A DNA stretch of 64,000 nucleotides. Source: Deinandra increscens subsp. villosa. Lineage: Eukaryota; Streptophyta; Magnoliopsida; Asterales; Asteraceae. The notes below the pieces were generated by a model, which was given only the letters and a program-made list of their open reading frames with translations, ran no database searches and was not told where the DNA came from. Shown one piece after another: positions 24,301 to 32,874 of the stretch. The stretch is from NCBI GenBank assembly GCA_039602395.1, contig JBCNJP010000025.1, positions 43,970,980-44,034,979 on the forward strand, read 5' to 3'. Each line of letters starts with the position of its first letter. Positions within the stretch are counted from its first letter, which is position 1. Made by a program: the position numbers and the translations under genes.

Positions 24301-27300
24301 TTCCTCAAATAATAATGGTGCTGCTGGCCCTCCAAAGGTGACACCTCCAATGGTTATCACATATGCTAGACGGAATAAGGGTACGACGACACAACCTCTT
24401 GGTTCACAACCAGGCCATGATACGGGTCCATCCTTAGTGTCCTCACCATTGAGTGAACCTCATGTTCCTTTACCATCAACTACCCATGACCCACCACCTG
24501 CTATAAACACTTATGATCCACCAGGTGCCCCCTACCCCGATATCTCTATCGCCTTCCGCAAAGAGTCTCGACAACATTCCACCCGTTACCCTATTCAACA
24601 TCATGTTTCTTATGCCCATCTCTCCCCGGAATCCCATGCCTACACCACTGCCATTGACTCCCACCCGATTCCCAAGAATGTGATGACAGCTCTTAATCAT
24701 CCCGGATGGCGAAAGGCTATGGAAGACGAGATAGAGGCCCTTCGAGCAAATCATACATGGGATCTTGAGCCACTTCCTCCAGGACAAGCTTATCGATAGC
24801 GACCGTCGCGGACGCGATCGCGCGATTTATCGCGTTTCGGCCTTGGTCCGCGATTTGGAAAATAGCGGTATAAAGCGACGCTTGTAGCGTCGCCGGATGA
24901 AACACCGGAGGAATCGCCGGAGCAAAGAAAGGGGACGACTTGGAGTTAGGCGGCGATTGAAATGCTGGGGTATAAAGTGACGATTTTAGTGTCGCCAGAA
25001 GAATTACCGGAGGAAACGCCGGAGGAATAGCAGGAAGAGTAACCTGAGGAATCGCCGGTGGAATAAAAATGAACGACCTGGAGGGAGTTAGCGGCGATTC
25101 ATGTGGAAACATAAAACCCTAGTATTTTTATTATGTAAAAGTTACAGTTACACCCCTTCTACTTTAAAAAGTATATAATTACTACCCTTTCATTTAAAAA
25201 GTATCTAAATAGGTTTATAAAATACTTAATACATCTAAAAATATTTTCATGTTTCAAATGAAACATTTGGTATTTTGTTATTTATACAATATTTATGTTT
25301 ACTTTTATAATTTTATATATATAATTTTATATATATAATTTTATATTTTTTTTAATTTTATACACTATTCTAATGGGATATATATTTAAAAAAAATTTAT
25401 GTTATTATATCGCTATATTTAAAATAGTTGTCGCTATTTATCGCTATTCGCTACATAGCGTATAGGTAGGTCATCGCTATTTTCCGCTATTCGCTATCGA
25501 TAAGCTTGCTCCAGGAAAGCGTGTTATTGGTTGTCGTTGGGTGTTCACTGTTAAGCTCAATCCCGATGGCTCCCTACATCGCTTGAAGGCCCGACTAGTT
25601 GCTAAGGGTTATTCTCAGGCTTATGGCATTGATTATGACGAGACGTTCTCTCCGGTTGCCAAAATGCCATCTGTTCGTATTTGTATTTCTCTGGCGGCTA
25701 TTCATCATTGGCCACTCCATCAGCTTGATGTCAAGAACGCCTTTCTTCATGGTGTTCTTGAGGAGGAGGTTTATATGGAGCAGCCACCCGGATTTGTGAT
25801 TAAGGAGGAGGCCTCGAAGGTATGCAGGTTACGACAACGCTATATGGCCTAAAGCAGTCTCCTAGAGCATGGTTTGGCAGATTCTCTGGTGTTATGGAAG
25901 AATTTGGAATGGTTCGAAGTGCCTATGATCACTCTGTATTCTTCAGACACTGTCAAGGCCAAAGGATCATTTTGGTTGTGTATGTGGATGATATCATAAT
26001 CACGGGGGATGACGAAACCGGTATATCTGAGCTGAAACAGTTTCTTCAGTCTCAGTTCCAGATCAGCGACTTAGGTCGACTCCGGTATTTCCTTGGCATT
26101 GAAGTATCCCGTTCTCCACAAGGAATACTTCTATCTCAGCGGAAGTATGTCCTTGATATGTTATCTGAGTGTGGTTTACTGGGCTGTAAGCCGGTTGATA
26201 GCCCAATGCTTCCTACTGGGAAGCTTCTTCCAGAGGATGGGAGCCCGATGAAGGATCCAGAACGGTACAGACGATTGGTTGGAAAACTTAATTATTTAAG
26301 TGTTACTCGTCCTGATATCTCATTTGCAGTTAGTGTCTTGAGTCAATTCATGGCCACACCATATACTGGACATTGGGATGCCGCCCTTCGTGTTTTAAGG
26401 TATCTCAAAAACACACCAGGTCTTGGAATCTTATATTCTGATCAGAGTCACTGTCGTGTGGGTGCCTTTACAGAGGAGGGAGATGGACGGATATCAGGAT
26501 TCTCTGATGCAGATTGGGCAGGATGTCCTATCTCAAGACGATCCACTACTGGTTATTGTGTGTTTGTCGGTGGAAATCTTGTATCTTGGAAGAGTAAAAA
26601 GCAGCACACGGTATCTCGATCAAGCGCTGAATCGGAATACAGAGCCATGGCAGATGTCACATCAGAAATGATATGGGTTCGCCGCCTCCTTAGAGAACTT
26701 GGGGTTATTTCTGATGATCTGATGCGACTATATTGTGACAATCAATCAGCTATTCATATTGTCAAGAATCAAGTATTTCATGAAAGGACGAAGCATATTG
26801 AGGTTGACTGTCACTTAATCAGAGATCGAGTAGTAGGGACAAAAGTTGATCCTCCATCGATTCAACCAATACATATTAAAACAGAGTTTCAACTTGCAGA
26901 CATTCTTACTAAACCCCTTCGGAAGACCCAGATTGACTTTATTTGCAACAAGTTGGGCATGATTAACATCTATGCTCCAACTTGAGGAGGAGTGTTAAAT
27001 AATGTAATATCTAGATCTTTCTATCTAGATTTTTCTTATAGGTAGTTGGTAGTTGGTGGATATACATTTATTATACATAGATATTTTGTATCTTGAGTTG
27101 TATAAATTGGGGTTCTCACCCCCTCATGTAAATCATCAGATTCTAATATATAATCTGTTTTAATAATCATCTTCCTCTTTAACACAAAATTCATTTACCT
27201 ACAAAGAAAACAAAGTTCAATAGTTAATATACGTAAAACGTTACACATGTAACAGCTTGTAACATTTGTAACGTTACACAAAATGATATATGTAGCATAA

Positions 27301-27708
27301 GTTAGTTTACATATGTTAATTTAAATATGTAGCACATGTTACATAGGTTACACAGGTAAATATACATATGTAACATTGTTAAAAGATTTACATAAGTATA
27401 TTTACGTCGTTAAAATTTTTGACAATATTTAAAATAAGTACATAGGTAAATTTACATATGTAACATGCCTAGAAAACACATTGTTAAAATTTTGTGAGCA
27501 ACACATGTTACGTAGGTAAATTTACATATTTAAATTTAGATAGATAACGAGATGTTGCGTGTTATATATGTGTCAAAGAGGAAGTTCTCATTTGAACCTA
27601 ACCCTATATATATATATATAAATAAACTTGTGGCTCTAATTAGTTCTTTTTAGTTCTCAAATCAAATTAGTTCTCAAATGATCCTCTCCCTATATATATA
27701 TATCCTCT

Positions 27709-27746
<38 letters not shown>

Positions 27747-27918
27747 AGAGGATCATTTGAGAACCAATTTAATTTGAGAACTAAAAAGAACTAATTTGAG
27801 CCAGAAGTTTATTTACATGTATCCCCCCTCCCATGAATTGTAGTGGTCCCCCCTGAAATTTGTGGTTGAAATTTAGTTCTCAAAAGTTCTCAAAACAAAA
27901 AGTTCTCATTTGAACCTA

Positions 27919-27977
<59 letters not shown>

Positions 27978-29386
27978 TTAACGCCTTGTGCCTTTGACTA
28001 CCTAGAATATGTGTGTATAGAAAAGGACTCATATGATCTTCCGTTGATAGTTAATAATGAATTTAACGCGTCCCTTATCATTTGTATCCATCTTTCTACA
28101 GGATGGCCCTCAAGCAGGACAAACAGTTCCTCATGTTCACATCCATATTGTCCCTCGAAAAGGAGGGGACTTTGACAACAATGATGAAATCTATGATGCT
28201 GTAAGTTCATACACCTTTTAGGCTTTTACTTTCCTTAAATATGATCTTGAGAAACATGATCAATAATATCATAAAGGAAATAAGGAATCATAATGTGGAT
28301 TGATTCAACTCATCCATTTATTCATTTGTGTTCAAAATGAAAGGGATAATGTATAGCAATGCCACTCAACTATTCAACTTTTTTCCCTTTAGGTCACCCA
28401 ACTATTGAACCCTAATTTATGTTCTATGTTTGTACCACATGTGAGCAAAAACATGCTCAATGAATGATCTCTTTTGAAATTGGTTTGATTGTTTTATAAC
28501 TTCTTTACTTTACAAAATTGGCAAGCCTAGGGGTGAGAAAAAACCGATTAACCAAACCGAAACGAACCGAAATAACTGACCCAAACTAATACCTGCGGTT
28601 TTATTTTTGTTTTGCTTTTTTTTTAAATTATTTTTTTTGACTACCAAAGTTTATGGTTCAAGACTTCAAGTTTGGTTATACCTTGTTCCAAAACCAAAAG
28701 GAACCACACCGAACATGGCAACCAAAGAGTACCTGATTTGTATTTTATTGGATTTATGACCCAGATTAATTATTTTCTGTCAAAACTTTCAGACCCAGAT
28801 TCATTAATAGGAGGTTAATATAAAGCTTGGGCAAAAGTTAAATGCCCATATTCATAAAAAAGCGAAACATACGCCAGCAAAACTGAAATTTTGGTTTACA
28901 TGTGTACTTGATGAATATGGGCATTTAACTTTTTTCTTTTTGCTTTAAATACAAGCATACATTCATTATTCAACCAGATTTTGTCAGATTAGGCACAAAG
29001 GAAACCGCATACATATTTGGGTGGCTTATAAGACAGTGGCACTGATACTCAGATAGTCTTCGTATACATTTGCATACCACCATAGTTTGCAAGAATGAGC
29101 GGTTTAGAATGTAGAAATGGCATCATAGTTTGTAATAAAATGTGAATGTAAAAACGGGATCATAGTTTAAAATGTTACGTGTATTGGGGTCGTTCCTGCA
29201 ACGTCGTCTAGCGTTTTATTTGCAAGAATGAAGGGTTAAATTTTGGATTACTCATTACATATTTTGCAGATTGATGAGAAGGAGAAAGAACTAAAGAAGA
29301 CGCTTGACTTGGACAAAGAAAGGAAAGATAGAAGCATGGTGGAAATGGCTCAAGAGGCGGATGAATACAGGAAGCTTTTTTCTTAA
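14337..29386 (+). CDS. FHIT: FHIT-type bis(5'-adenosyl)-triphosphatase, spliced gene
   Basis: Host gene of the HIT superfamily; family members hydrolyse Ap3A/Ap4A to AMP plus ADP/ATP. Inferred coding exons: 14337-14450, 14544-14652, 15454-15456, 15812-15957, 28102-28200, 29270-29386. They sum to 588 nt, 195 residues plus TAA, in one frame without stops. Residues 1-38 are rich in Ser and Arg with one acidic residue, resembling an organellar transit peptide. Exon 2 opens exactly with ATG, so a 157-residue cytosolic form is also possible. The core has FYSTDLSYALVNLRP, VLVCPRR and ETSDLW, then DGPQAGQ and the catalytic histidine triad HVHIHIV (about residues 135-141) followed by PRKGGDF. The C-terminal exon gives DEKEKEL and EADEYRKLFS, as in plant FHIT. 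The third intron (after 15957) is 12.1 kb and full of transposons. The exon 3/U12 intron arrangement is an inference; the remaining exon edges have GT-AG sites. Confidence 0.9.
14544..14652 (+). CDS. FHIT: FHIT exon 2
   Basis: Acceptor GCGTAG at 14538-14543; donor GTAATT at 14653. Encodes the start of the HIT fold (HYKFGPYQID, then FYSTDLSYALVNLRP). Ends in phase 1 after the first base of a glycine codon. Confidence 0.9.
14930..15398. mobile_element. hAT MITE in FHIT intron 2
   Basis: 469 bp, ends TAGGGGTGAGCAAA and TTTGATCACCCCTA, flanked by the 8-bp direct repeat GTTACAAA (14922-14929 and 15399-15406). The 8-bp duplication and end sequence identify hAT. Internal short repeats occur: CGAGAC four times near 14982 and GATCCC three times near 15258. 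No transposase. Confidence 0.88.
15454..15456 (+). CDS. FHIT: Putative 3-nt FHIT microexon (GTC)
   Basis: Follows the acceptor TTTTGCAG and is followed at once by the U12 donor ATATCCTT. Including GTC restores the Gly-His-Val sequence conserved before LVCP in FHIT proteins; leaving it out gives Asp in place of Gly-His but keeps the frame. Inferred only from sequence logic. Confidence 0.5.
15457..15811 (+). other. FHIT: Putative U12-type AT-AC intron of FHIT
   Basis: The 5' end ATATCCTT (15457-15464) equals the U12 donor consensus in all eight positions. Near the 3' end, TGACTTGAC (15793-15801) fits the U12 branch-site consensus TTCCTTRAY at seven of nine positions. Its branch A is 11 nt from the terminal AC (15810-15811), a normal U12 distance. 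The exon that follows (ATGTGCTTG) completes a histidine codon begun upstream. No AG acceptor lies immediately before the conserved VLVCP codons, so a U2 intron does not explain the gene model. Confidence 0.7.
15812..15957 (+). CDS. FHIT: FHIT exon 4
   Basis: Encodes VLVCPRREVKRF, then ETSDLW and KASSLTFAIQ; donor GTAAGC at 15958. The matching residues fit plant FHIT closely. Confidence 0.9.
16164..16318 (-). mobile_element. tRNA-derived SINE in FHIT intron
   Basis: 155 bp flanked by the 10-bp direct repeat CCTTGTTTTG (16154-16163 and 16319-16328). On the minus strand an A-box TAGCCCTAGTGGC and a B-box GGTTCAAACC lie near the 5' end with tRNA-like spacing. The 3' portion is AT-rich. The target duplication and pol III boxes together support a SINE. 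Confidence 0.8.
16334..16353. repeat. Poly-C run followed by C-blocks
   Basis: About 20 consecutive C, then AACCCCAACCCCAACTTCCCC. On the minus strand (non-template for FHIT it is the C strand) this offers four or more G-blocks, enough for a G-quadruplex. It lies in the long FHIT intron, 5 bases beyond the SINE target duplication. Confidence 0.9.
16561..16740 (-). mobile_element. TA-flanked MITE, family M2, copy a
   Basis: About 180 bp between (TA)n tracts, starting GGGTTAAGTTCAAATGAGAAC and ending TTCTCAAATGATCCTCTCCC. It is the reverse orientation of the copies at 18146-18325 and 27743-27923. Ends are imperfect inverted repeats built around TGAGAAC. No coding capacity. Confidence 0.8.
16761..17888 (+). 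mobile_element. Larger TA-flanked element related to M2, with nested MITE
   Basis: Begins GGAGAGGATAC and carries the first 80 bp of family M2, then diverges. It ends ATGATCATTACCCTA next to (TA)n. It includes palindromes TTAGTGCACATGTGCACTAA at about 17197-17216 and 17310-17329, with a weaker copy near 16906. A hAT MITE (17393-17762) is inserted in it. No protein frame seen. Confidence 0.5.
17393..17762. mobile_element. hAT-type MITE (GCCTAGGCG-rich ends)
   Basis: 370 bp with imperfect inverted ends (left CAGTGTTGTAGAAAGC; right end, read inward, CAATGTTGTAAAAATC). It is flanked by the 8-bp duplication CTCATAAT (17385-17392 and 17763-17770). Subterminal GCGCTAGGCGG/CCGCCTAGG motifs repeat inside. 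The 8-bp duplication points to hAT. Confidence 0.85.
17917..18123. mobile_element. TA-flanked foldback MITE (M3)
   Basis: About 207 bp between TA repeats. The block TTCACCTAAGAAGGCTAGGA near the left end is repeated inverted (TCCTAGCCTTCTTAGGTGAA) near the right end, and pairing extends into ACATGTTGACACGTGG-like sequence. No coding capacity. Confidence 0.8.
18146..18325 (+). mobile_element. TA-flanked MITE, family M2, copy c
   Basis: Starts AGGGAGAGGATCATTTGAGA, ends TCTCATTTGAACCTAACCCT; (TA)n on both sides. Nearly identical to 27743-27923 and inverted relative to 16561-16740, so at least three clear copies of this family sit in one intron. Confidence 0.85.
18368..18602. mobile_element. 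TA-flanked MITE (M4)
   Basis: About 235 bp with long inverted ends: TTCATTGTAGACACC on the left and GGTGTCTACAATGAA on the right, continuing through TAAGTGTAGACAGGTAGACA and its complement. Internal CACATGTG motifs repeat three times. (TA)n flanks on both sides. Confidence 0.85.
18623..19090. other. Start of a further TA-flanked element, right end not found
   Basis: Directly after (TA)n the sequence begins AGGGCAAGGTTATTATG, in the style of the neighbouring MITEs, but I cannot find an inverted partner. It may be the left end of the larger AT-rich element that continues to about 27570. Confidence 0.3.
19091..20684. repeat. AT-rich repeat field with TTACATATGTAA palindromes (left part)
   Basis: The 12-bp palindrome TTACATATGTAA or close variants recurs many times, often inside TTTACATATGTAACAT. 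A segment starting near 19124 (ACAAAATTATCATACGA) recurs near 20580, giving a duplication with a period of roughly 1.45 kb. TTGATAATCATCTTCATCTT-like strings occur at about 19217, 20415 and across the copia insertion site. No coding frame. Confidence 0.7.
20680..20684. repeat. Target-site duplication of copia CP2, left copy
   Basis: ATAAT directly before the left LTR; the matching copy is at 27163-27167. Confidence 0.85.
20685..20853 (+). mobile_element. 5' LTR of copia CP2
   Basis: 169 bp, TGTTAAATAATG to CCGTTTCA, followed at 20854 by the primer-binding site TGGTATCAGAGC. It differs from the 3' LTR at only a few positions, indicating a fairly recent insertion. The short LTR suggests an Ale/Retrofit-like lineage (inference). 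Confidence 0.92.
21312..22090 (+). pseudogene. CP2 gag (broken)
   Basis: Starts MGDEKHNEAHKEVQTN at 21312, with a gag N-terminal domain (SNNWNTWSLFVQKGL). A TAG at 21624-21626, a second in-frame TAG near 21757 and a frame change near 21850 break it. The last segment has the CCHC zinc knuckle CHYCKQDGHTKYNC (about 22023-22064). The frame is then interrupted by a MITE whose target duplication GATCTCAGC begins at 22082. Gag forms the virus-like particle that packages element RNA. Confidence 0.85.
22091..22757. mobile_element. MULE-type MITE inside CP2 gag-pol
   Basis: 667 bp flanked by the 9-bp direct repeat GATCTCAGC (22082-22090 and 22758-22766). Inverted ends share GCAGTTAATACGG. Subterminal sequence is dense in GATATCGG/CCGATATC palindromes. 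The 9-bp duplication is typical of Mutator-like elements. When the insert and one duplication are ignored, the copia reading frame continues across the site. Nothing coding inside. Confidence 0.85.
22767..24784 (+). pseudogene. CP2 protease and integrase
   Basis: Protease active site WVIDSGATHHM lies near 22960. The GAG-pre-integrase motif HCRLGHPSV (about 23330) and a zinc-binding CESCQLGKH follow. The integrase catalytic core has HSDVWGPC, then TFIDDYSRATW and TDNAKEY. A TAA at 23783-23785 interrupts the conserved stretch before NGIAERKNRHLLDVAR. The integrase C-terminal part with RCVFLGYS runs on to the edge of the second MITE. The order PR-IN before RT defines Ty1/copia. Apart from that stop and the two MITE insertions, this region is open. 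Confidence 0.88.
24785..25508. mobile_element. hAT-type MITE inside CP2 pol
   Basis: 724 bp with perfect 17-bp inverted ends CAAGCTTATCGATAGCG, flanked by the 8-bp duplication CTCCAGGA (24777-24784 and 25509-25516). Internal sequence repeats GCGATNNCGC and CGCCGG motifs on the left and is AT-rich on the right. The copia frame continues on both sides if the insert and one duplication are ignored, which confirms the boundaries. Confidence 0.9.
25517..26985 (+). pseudogene. CP2 reverse transcriptase and RNase H
   Basis: Reverse transcriptase starts with RVIGCRWVFTVKLNPDGS and has the palm motifs LDVKNAFLHG and YVDDIIITG (near 25980). A one-base frame change occurs around 25826, before TTLYGLKQSPRAW. 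RNase H follows with SDADWAGC, TGYCVFVGG, SSAESEYRAM and YCDNQSAIHI, ending at TGA 26983-26985. The purine tract AGGAGGAG and the 3' LTR follow directly. The frame change and the upstream stop make the copy non-autonomous, though domains are well preserved. Confidence 0.9.
26993..27162 (+). mobile_element. 3' LTR of copia CP2
   Basis: 170 bp, preceded by the purine tract TTGAGGAGGAG. Terminal CA has mutated to TA. Followed by the target duplication ATAAT (27163-27167). Confidence 0.92.
27168..27570. repeat. AT-rich palindrome field, right part
   Basis: Continuation of the field interrupted by CP2. The string AATCATCTTCCTCTTT resumes the broken TTGATAATCATCTTC motif, and TTTACATATGTAAC recurs several times. 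Confidence 0.65.
27571..27691. mobile_element. Rearranged MITE, family M2
   Basis: The 3' end of one M2 unit (GTTCTCATTTGAACCTAACC) is joined through TA repeats to the inverted 5' half of another (ends AAATGATCCTCTCCC). It looks like a deletion or recombination between two inverted copies. Confidence 0.6.
27743..27923 (+). mobile_element. TA-flanked MITE, family M2, copy d
   Basis: Full unit from AGGGAGAGGATCATTTGAGA to AACCTAACCC with (TA)n flanks on both sides. Nearly identical to 18146-18325. Confidence 0.85.
28102..28200 (+). CDS. FHIT: FHIT exon 5 with the HIT motif
   Basis: Acceptor TTCTACAG, donor GTAAGT. Encodes DGPQAGQTVP, the histidine triad HVHIHIV and PRKGGDF. The middle histidine of the triad is the nucleophile that forms the AMP intermediate in the HIT family. 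Confidence 0.95.
28201..29269 (+). other. FHIT: FHIT last intron (1.07 kb)
   Basis: GT-AG intron. It includes a hAT-like end TAGGGGTGAGAAAA at 28530 with no clear partner, a run of AACCGAAACGAACCG-type repeats after it, and a perfect 23-bp inverted repeat (listed separately). Confidence 0.8.
28833..28933. repeat. Perfect 23-bp inverted repeat, 55-nt loop
   Basis: Arm 28833-28855 (contains TTAAATGCCCATATTCAT) is the exact reverse complement of 28911-28933. The transcript would form a long hairpin inside the last FHIT intron. It could be a small foldback element or a small-RNA precursor. Confidence 0.85.
29270..29386 (+). CDS. FHIT: FHIT exon 6, C-terminus
   Basis: Acceptor TTTTGCAG; ends ADEYRKLFS and TAA at 29384-29386. 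A charged helix (DEKEKELKKTLDLDKERK) typical of the plant FHIT C-terminus. Confidence 0.93.
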   Translation: MDEKEKELKKTLDLDKERKDRSMVEMAQEADEYRKLFS

Positions 29387-29904
29387 TTCTGGTTCAATGT
29401 TCAAATATGGATTTGTAAGGTTCAATGTTTAAATATTTCTTACCTCTTTAACACATTAAAACCTTTTAACTGACCCAGGGGTATATGCAGTCCTAATATT
29501 TAGGCTTTGACAAAAATTGGTTCAACTTGTTATACTTTGAATTTTCTTCAGGCTAAATTGCTAACTACGGTTTCTGGAAACTACAAACCAAACCGTGCAG
29601 TTTGACCGTTTGAATTGGTCTTTAATGTTATTTTTACAAATTCAATAGTTTGTAATGACAACAGAACTACACATTCTCAAAATGAATAGGAAATAATAAT
29701 AAAAAAAAGATTAAAATAGTTGGTTTCAAGATTCAAACTGATAGTTGTTGAACCGCAACTTAGATCGTTGAGGAGTAGGATGGTGAAACAGGTAATCTAG
29801 TGACAACTGTTGTTGGAGTTGATGAGATGCACAATAATTTTGATGAAAAACTGGATGGGGTTCTCATCAGATGGCATCAACAAATTTGTGTTTTGCATTA
29901 TCAT
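29387..29904 (+). other. FHIT 3' flank
   Basis: AT-rich sequence expected to hold the 3' UTR and polyadenylation signals. No single signal stands out, and no other gene is seen before the gypsy LTR. Confidence 0.5.
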
Positions 29905-32203
29905 TGCAGCACCTGTGTTCGACTCATTTATAAAACCCGACCCAAATCTGACCTTGTCGCACAAATCAAAGTTTTGATTTAATGAATATTGGAAAAAAAA
30001 TTCTAAATTATATATTTAAATTGTGTTCGGCATATTCCATAATCATTTTTGAAAACAAAATAATAAATTTTCAAAGTTTTAGATTAAACGATTTGCTTAA
30101 AACGAAAATAAAGCGATTTTCGGTTTTTAGGTGATTTCGGTATTCAATTTATCGTTTACCAGGAATTTCGGGGGTTTTATCTCAAAATATTTACTTTTGA
30201 ATATTATACAATAATTTTATAACATTAAAAACCAATTGGTTAAATTATAGAGCAATTTTGTTAATTAAAACGCAAATAAATGAATTTATGGTTTTTCGCG
30301 TAATTCCGTTAATAACCAGGAATCATGTAAATATCAAAAATCATATTTTAATACCACGTTTTTTATCCTTGTTCTCCAATATTGAGCTCCCTACGTGTTG
30401 TTTTCGGCCAAATAGTCACCATCGTACGTGTATATACATCAAGGCGCATCTAAACACTATAATTACAAGCTCAAATCATCATTCATCTTCACCAATTTCT
30501 TAATTCTTTACCTCAAAAACCCTAAAACGGACCAAATACTTCTCCCTTCAAATTTGATCAAACGGTGAAGTGTTTAGAGCTCAAATTTTGCAGTTCCACA
30601 TCATTAGGTATGATCTACAATAACCTATCTCAGTGTTTGATATATTGTGTCTAAATATGATTTCTAAAAATGTATAAAAATTAGGGTTCTTGAGCTTGTT
30701 TTGCTAAAATCGGGTGGGAATTAGGGTCTGAATATTTGTAGATAATCCTAAAATAATGTGTTTTAAGAAAGCCTTAAATTAATTTCAAGTTTTGGGAAGG
30801 TTTGGTATTTTATCTAAAAATCGATCAAAATTAGGGTTTTCGTAACGTTATTCTGCCAAAATTGAGTAAACAGTGTTGAATTAAGGTTTGATATTTTGAG
30901 GAATATTATAATATATTATAATAAATAATACCCTAAGTTTATACAATTTTATGAAATGTTTTGATATTTATTTGATCAATACTGCAAAATTAGAGTTTTG
31001 AATATGATGATTTAATATTTTACAAACCGGGAGGTATTGGGACTTGAAATTTGGTCTTAGATCATGTTTATATATATAGTAAATATTTCATGGGTCCAAA
31101 AGTTAATAACATATAATTTACCGATAAAAGGGTAAAATGGTCTTTTTGAACAAGTAGAACCTAAACTCCTTAAATTCCTCAGAACTATAGTCATCGTAAA
31201 TTCCTATATTCATTTAGCATGTTCGTTTGATTAGGATAATCTCCAGGTTGTTATCTCTCGCAAATTGGTTCTATCACTCGTATCCAATCTACATATCAGG
31301 TGAGTATCCACTAAATCCCCATCTTTTAAAATTATGGGACGTGATGCGATATCAACTCTTGTTATCATTAGAAGGGTGATTCCTTCGAATGACGATTCGA
31401 GTAGTGAGTATTCACTAAACCCCCTTTTTAAATATTATGGATTGTGTCTAAATGATCAACTCGTATTATCATTCAAATGGTGATTCATTCGAATGATAAT
31501 CCGCATTGTGAGTATTCACTAAATTCCGCTCTCTTTTAAAATGGGATATGACTCAATAATCAATTCATATTATCATTTCTAATGGTGATTTATTCGTATG
31601 ATAATCCGACTTGTGAGAAATCATAGCTCCACATCTTTAACCTTTTTGGGGTGTAACATGTATCTTTATTCAAATCATTTCTTTAAACGATATGCGATTA
31701 TATGCTGATTGGATGAATTATATGTGGAATTGTGTATGGAAATCTCTATGTGCTAGCCTACCTCCTTGTATGCCAGTCTACCTCTATATGAAGAAATTAT
31801 GATGTGAAGTCTTAGGTGATTGAAGGTTTATTATGTTTACTTGTTCATTAACTGATTGACTGTATATCTGAATGTATCTCTTACACATATATCGCATGTG
31901 TTAAGAATATATTTTATAAACTTGTGTTTACTCACCAACTACCTTTGTAGTTGACACTTGATTTTATACATGTTGCAGGAATAAATACATGAGCTTGTTG
32001 TGATCACGCTAGGATTGCTGGACCTAGATTAAGGACCTTAAATCAGATTTTAAATGTATTCAATATGTTTATCTTTATTGTATAATATCCTTAACTGATT
32101 AATATAAATGGCATGTTTAAGTATTACAACTTATTTTAGTATTCATGAGCATCTAGACAATCATTGCGCCCCGACATATTCCGTCGTCGGTTTGGGTTTG
32201 ACA
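29905..32203 (+). mobile_element. 5' LTR of gypsy element G1 (2.3 kb)
   Basis: The start is homologous to 35518 onward, the 3' LTR start (shared AACCCGACCC and AAGTTTTGATTTAA). The end, TTTGACA, is followed by a degenerate primer-binding site TTAGTATAAGAGCC (32206-32219). Near 31925 it has a block of ACTCACCAACTACCTTTGTAG and TTGACACTTG, a conserved LTR motif also found in the left-flank long LTR. Confidence 0.7.
31300..31620 (+). repeat. About 120-bp tandem repeat, three units, with palindromes
   Basis: Each unit has GTGAGTATTCACTAAA followed some 70 bp later by a self-complementary ATTATCATTCNAATGGTGATT-type stretch. Related ATTATCATTCGAATGATGAT stretches recur in the internal region at 34550-34660. 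Confidence 0.65.
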
Positions 32204-32874
32204 GATTAGTATAAGAGCCTTGGCTATAGGGATTTAGATTATTAGAACTTGATAACCTAGACTATATGCCTTAGGTGTCCTACATGATTAACTTATGTCT
32301 GCATTTAGATGCTGCTTAAACTTGCCCAGATTAGATCTTATCTTTGCCTTAACACTTGACACACACGTATACTCTAATCTCTTCTGGCTTCCTAGCCTCT
32401 ATCCTTAGTAATGGTGCCTTACGTGCCATTTTAGGATTCTGAGAATTCTGATTTTGAAAAGTCCTGTCGGAGTTAGATTCCTAGCAGTAGACATGTAGTA
32501 ACTGGAAGGGGGAAGGCACCGGTAGCCGGAGGTCTATCTAGGCAGGCATTGCGTATAAATCCTAATCAACCATATGGACCTGGATGCCCTACCTCTTTGG
32601 TGAGAGTGTTGAAACCTATTAGGCCAAAACATGTCAATCACTGCTACGGACCCCAATTAACTCTGATTTGTCACGGTTGTAGTTTCTCAATCGAGAAACG
32701 AGGGCCATTCCATTATGTTTTACTTAATCAACGTGATTCTTCCCTATCCCTTATTTAAAAATCACATGACATTTGAATTTATATGTTTTGTAAAATATTC
32801 CCCTTCATATTCCAAAAATTAATTATCAACCATGCCTTATCCATTATCTCATGAACATTCTTTCTCTTTAGAAT

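Noticed and set aside
24785..24800. AAGCTT as a 6-bp target duplication of the second MITE in CP2
   Set aside because: AAGCTT is palindromic and belongs to the 17-bp inverted ends; the outer CTCCAGGA duplication restores frame continuity and fits hAT.
24476..25112. Minus-strand frames of 103 and 131 codons around the CP2 integrase and hAT MITE
   Set aside because: They are shadows of the integrase frame and of repetitive MITE sequence; the 131-codon one crosses a MITE boundary.
31300..31620. CRISPR-like array
   Set aside because: Repeats are diverged, about 120 bp long and in a plant retrotransposon LTR.
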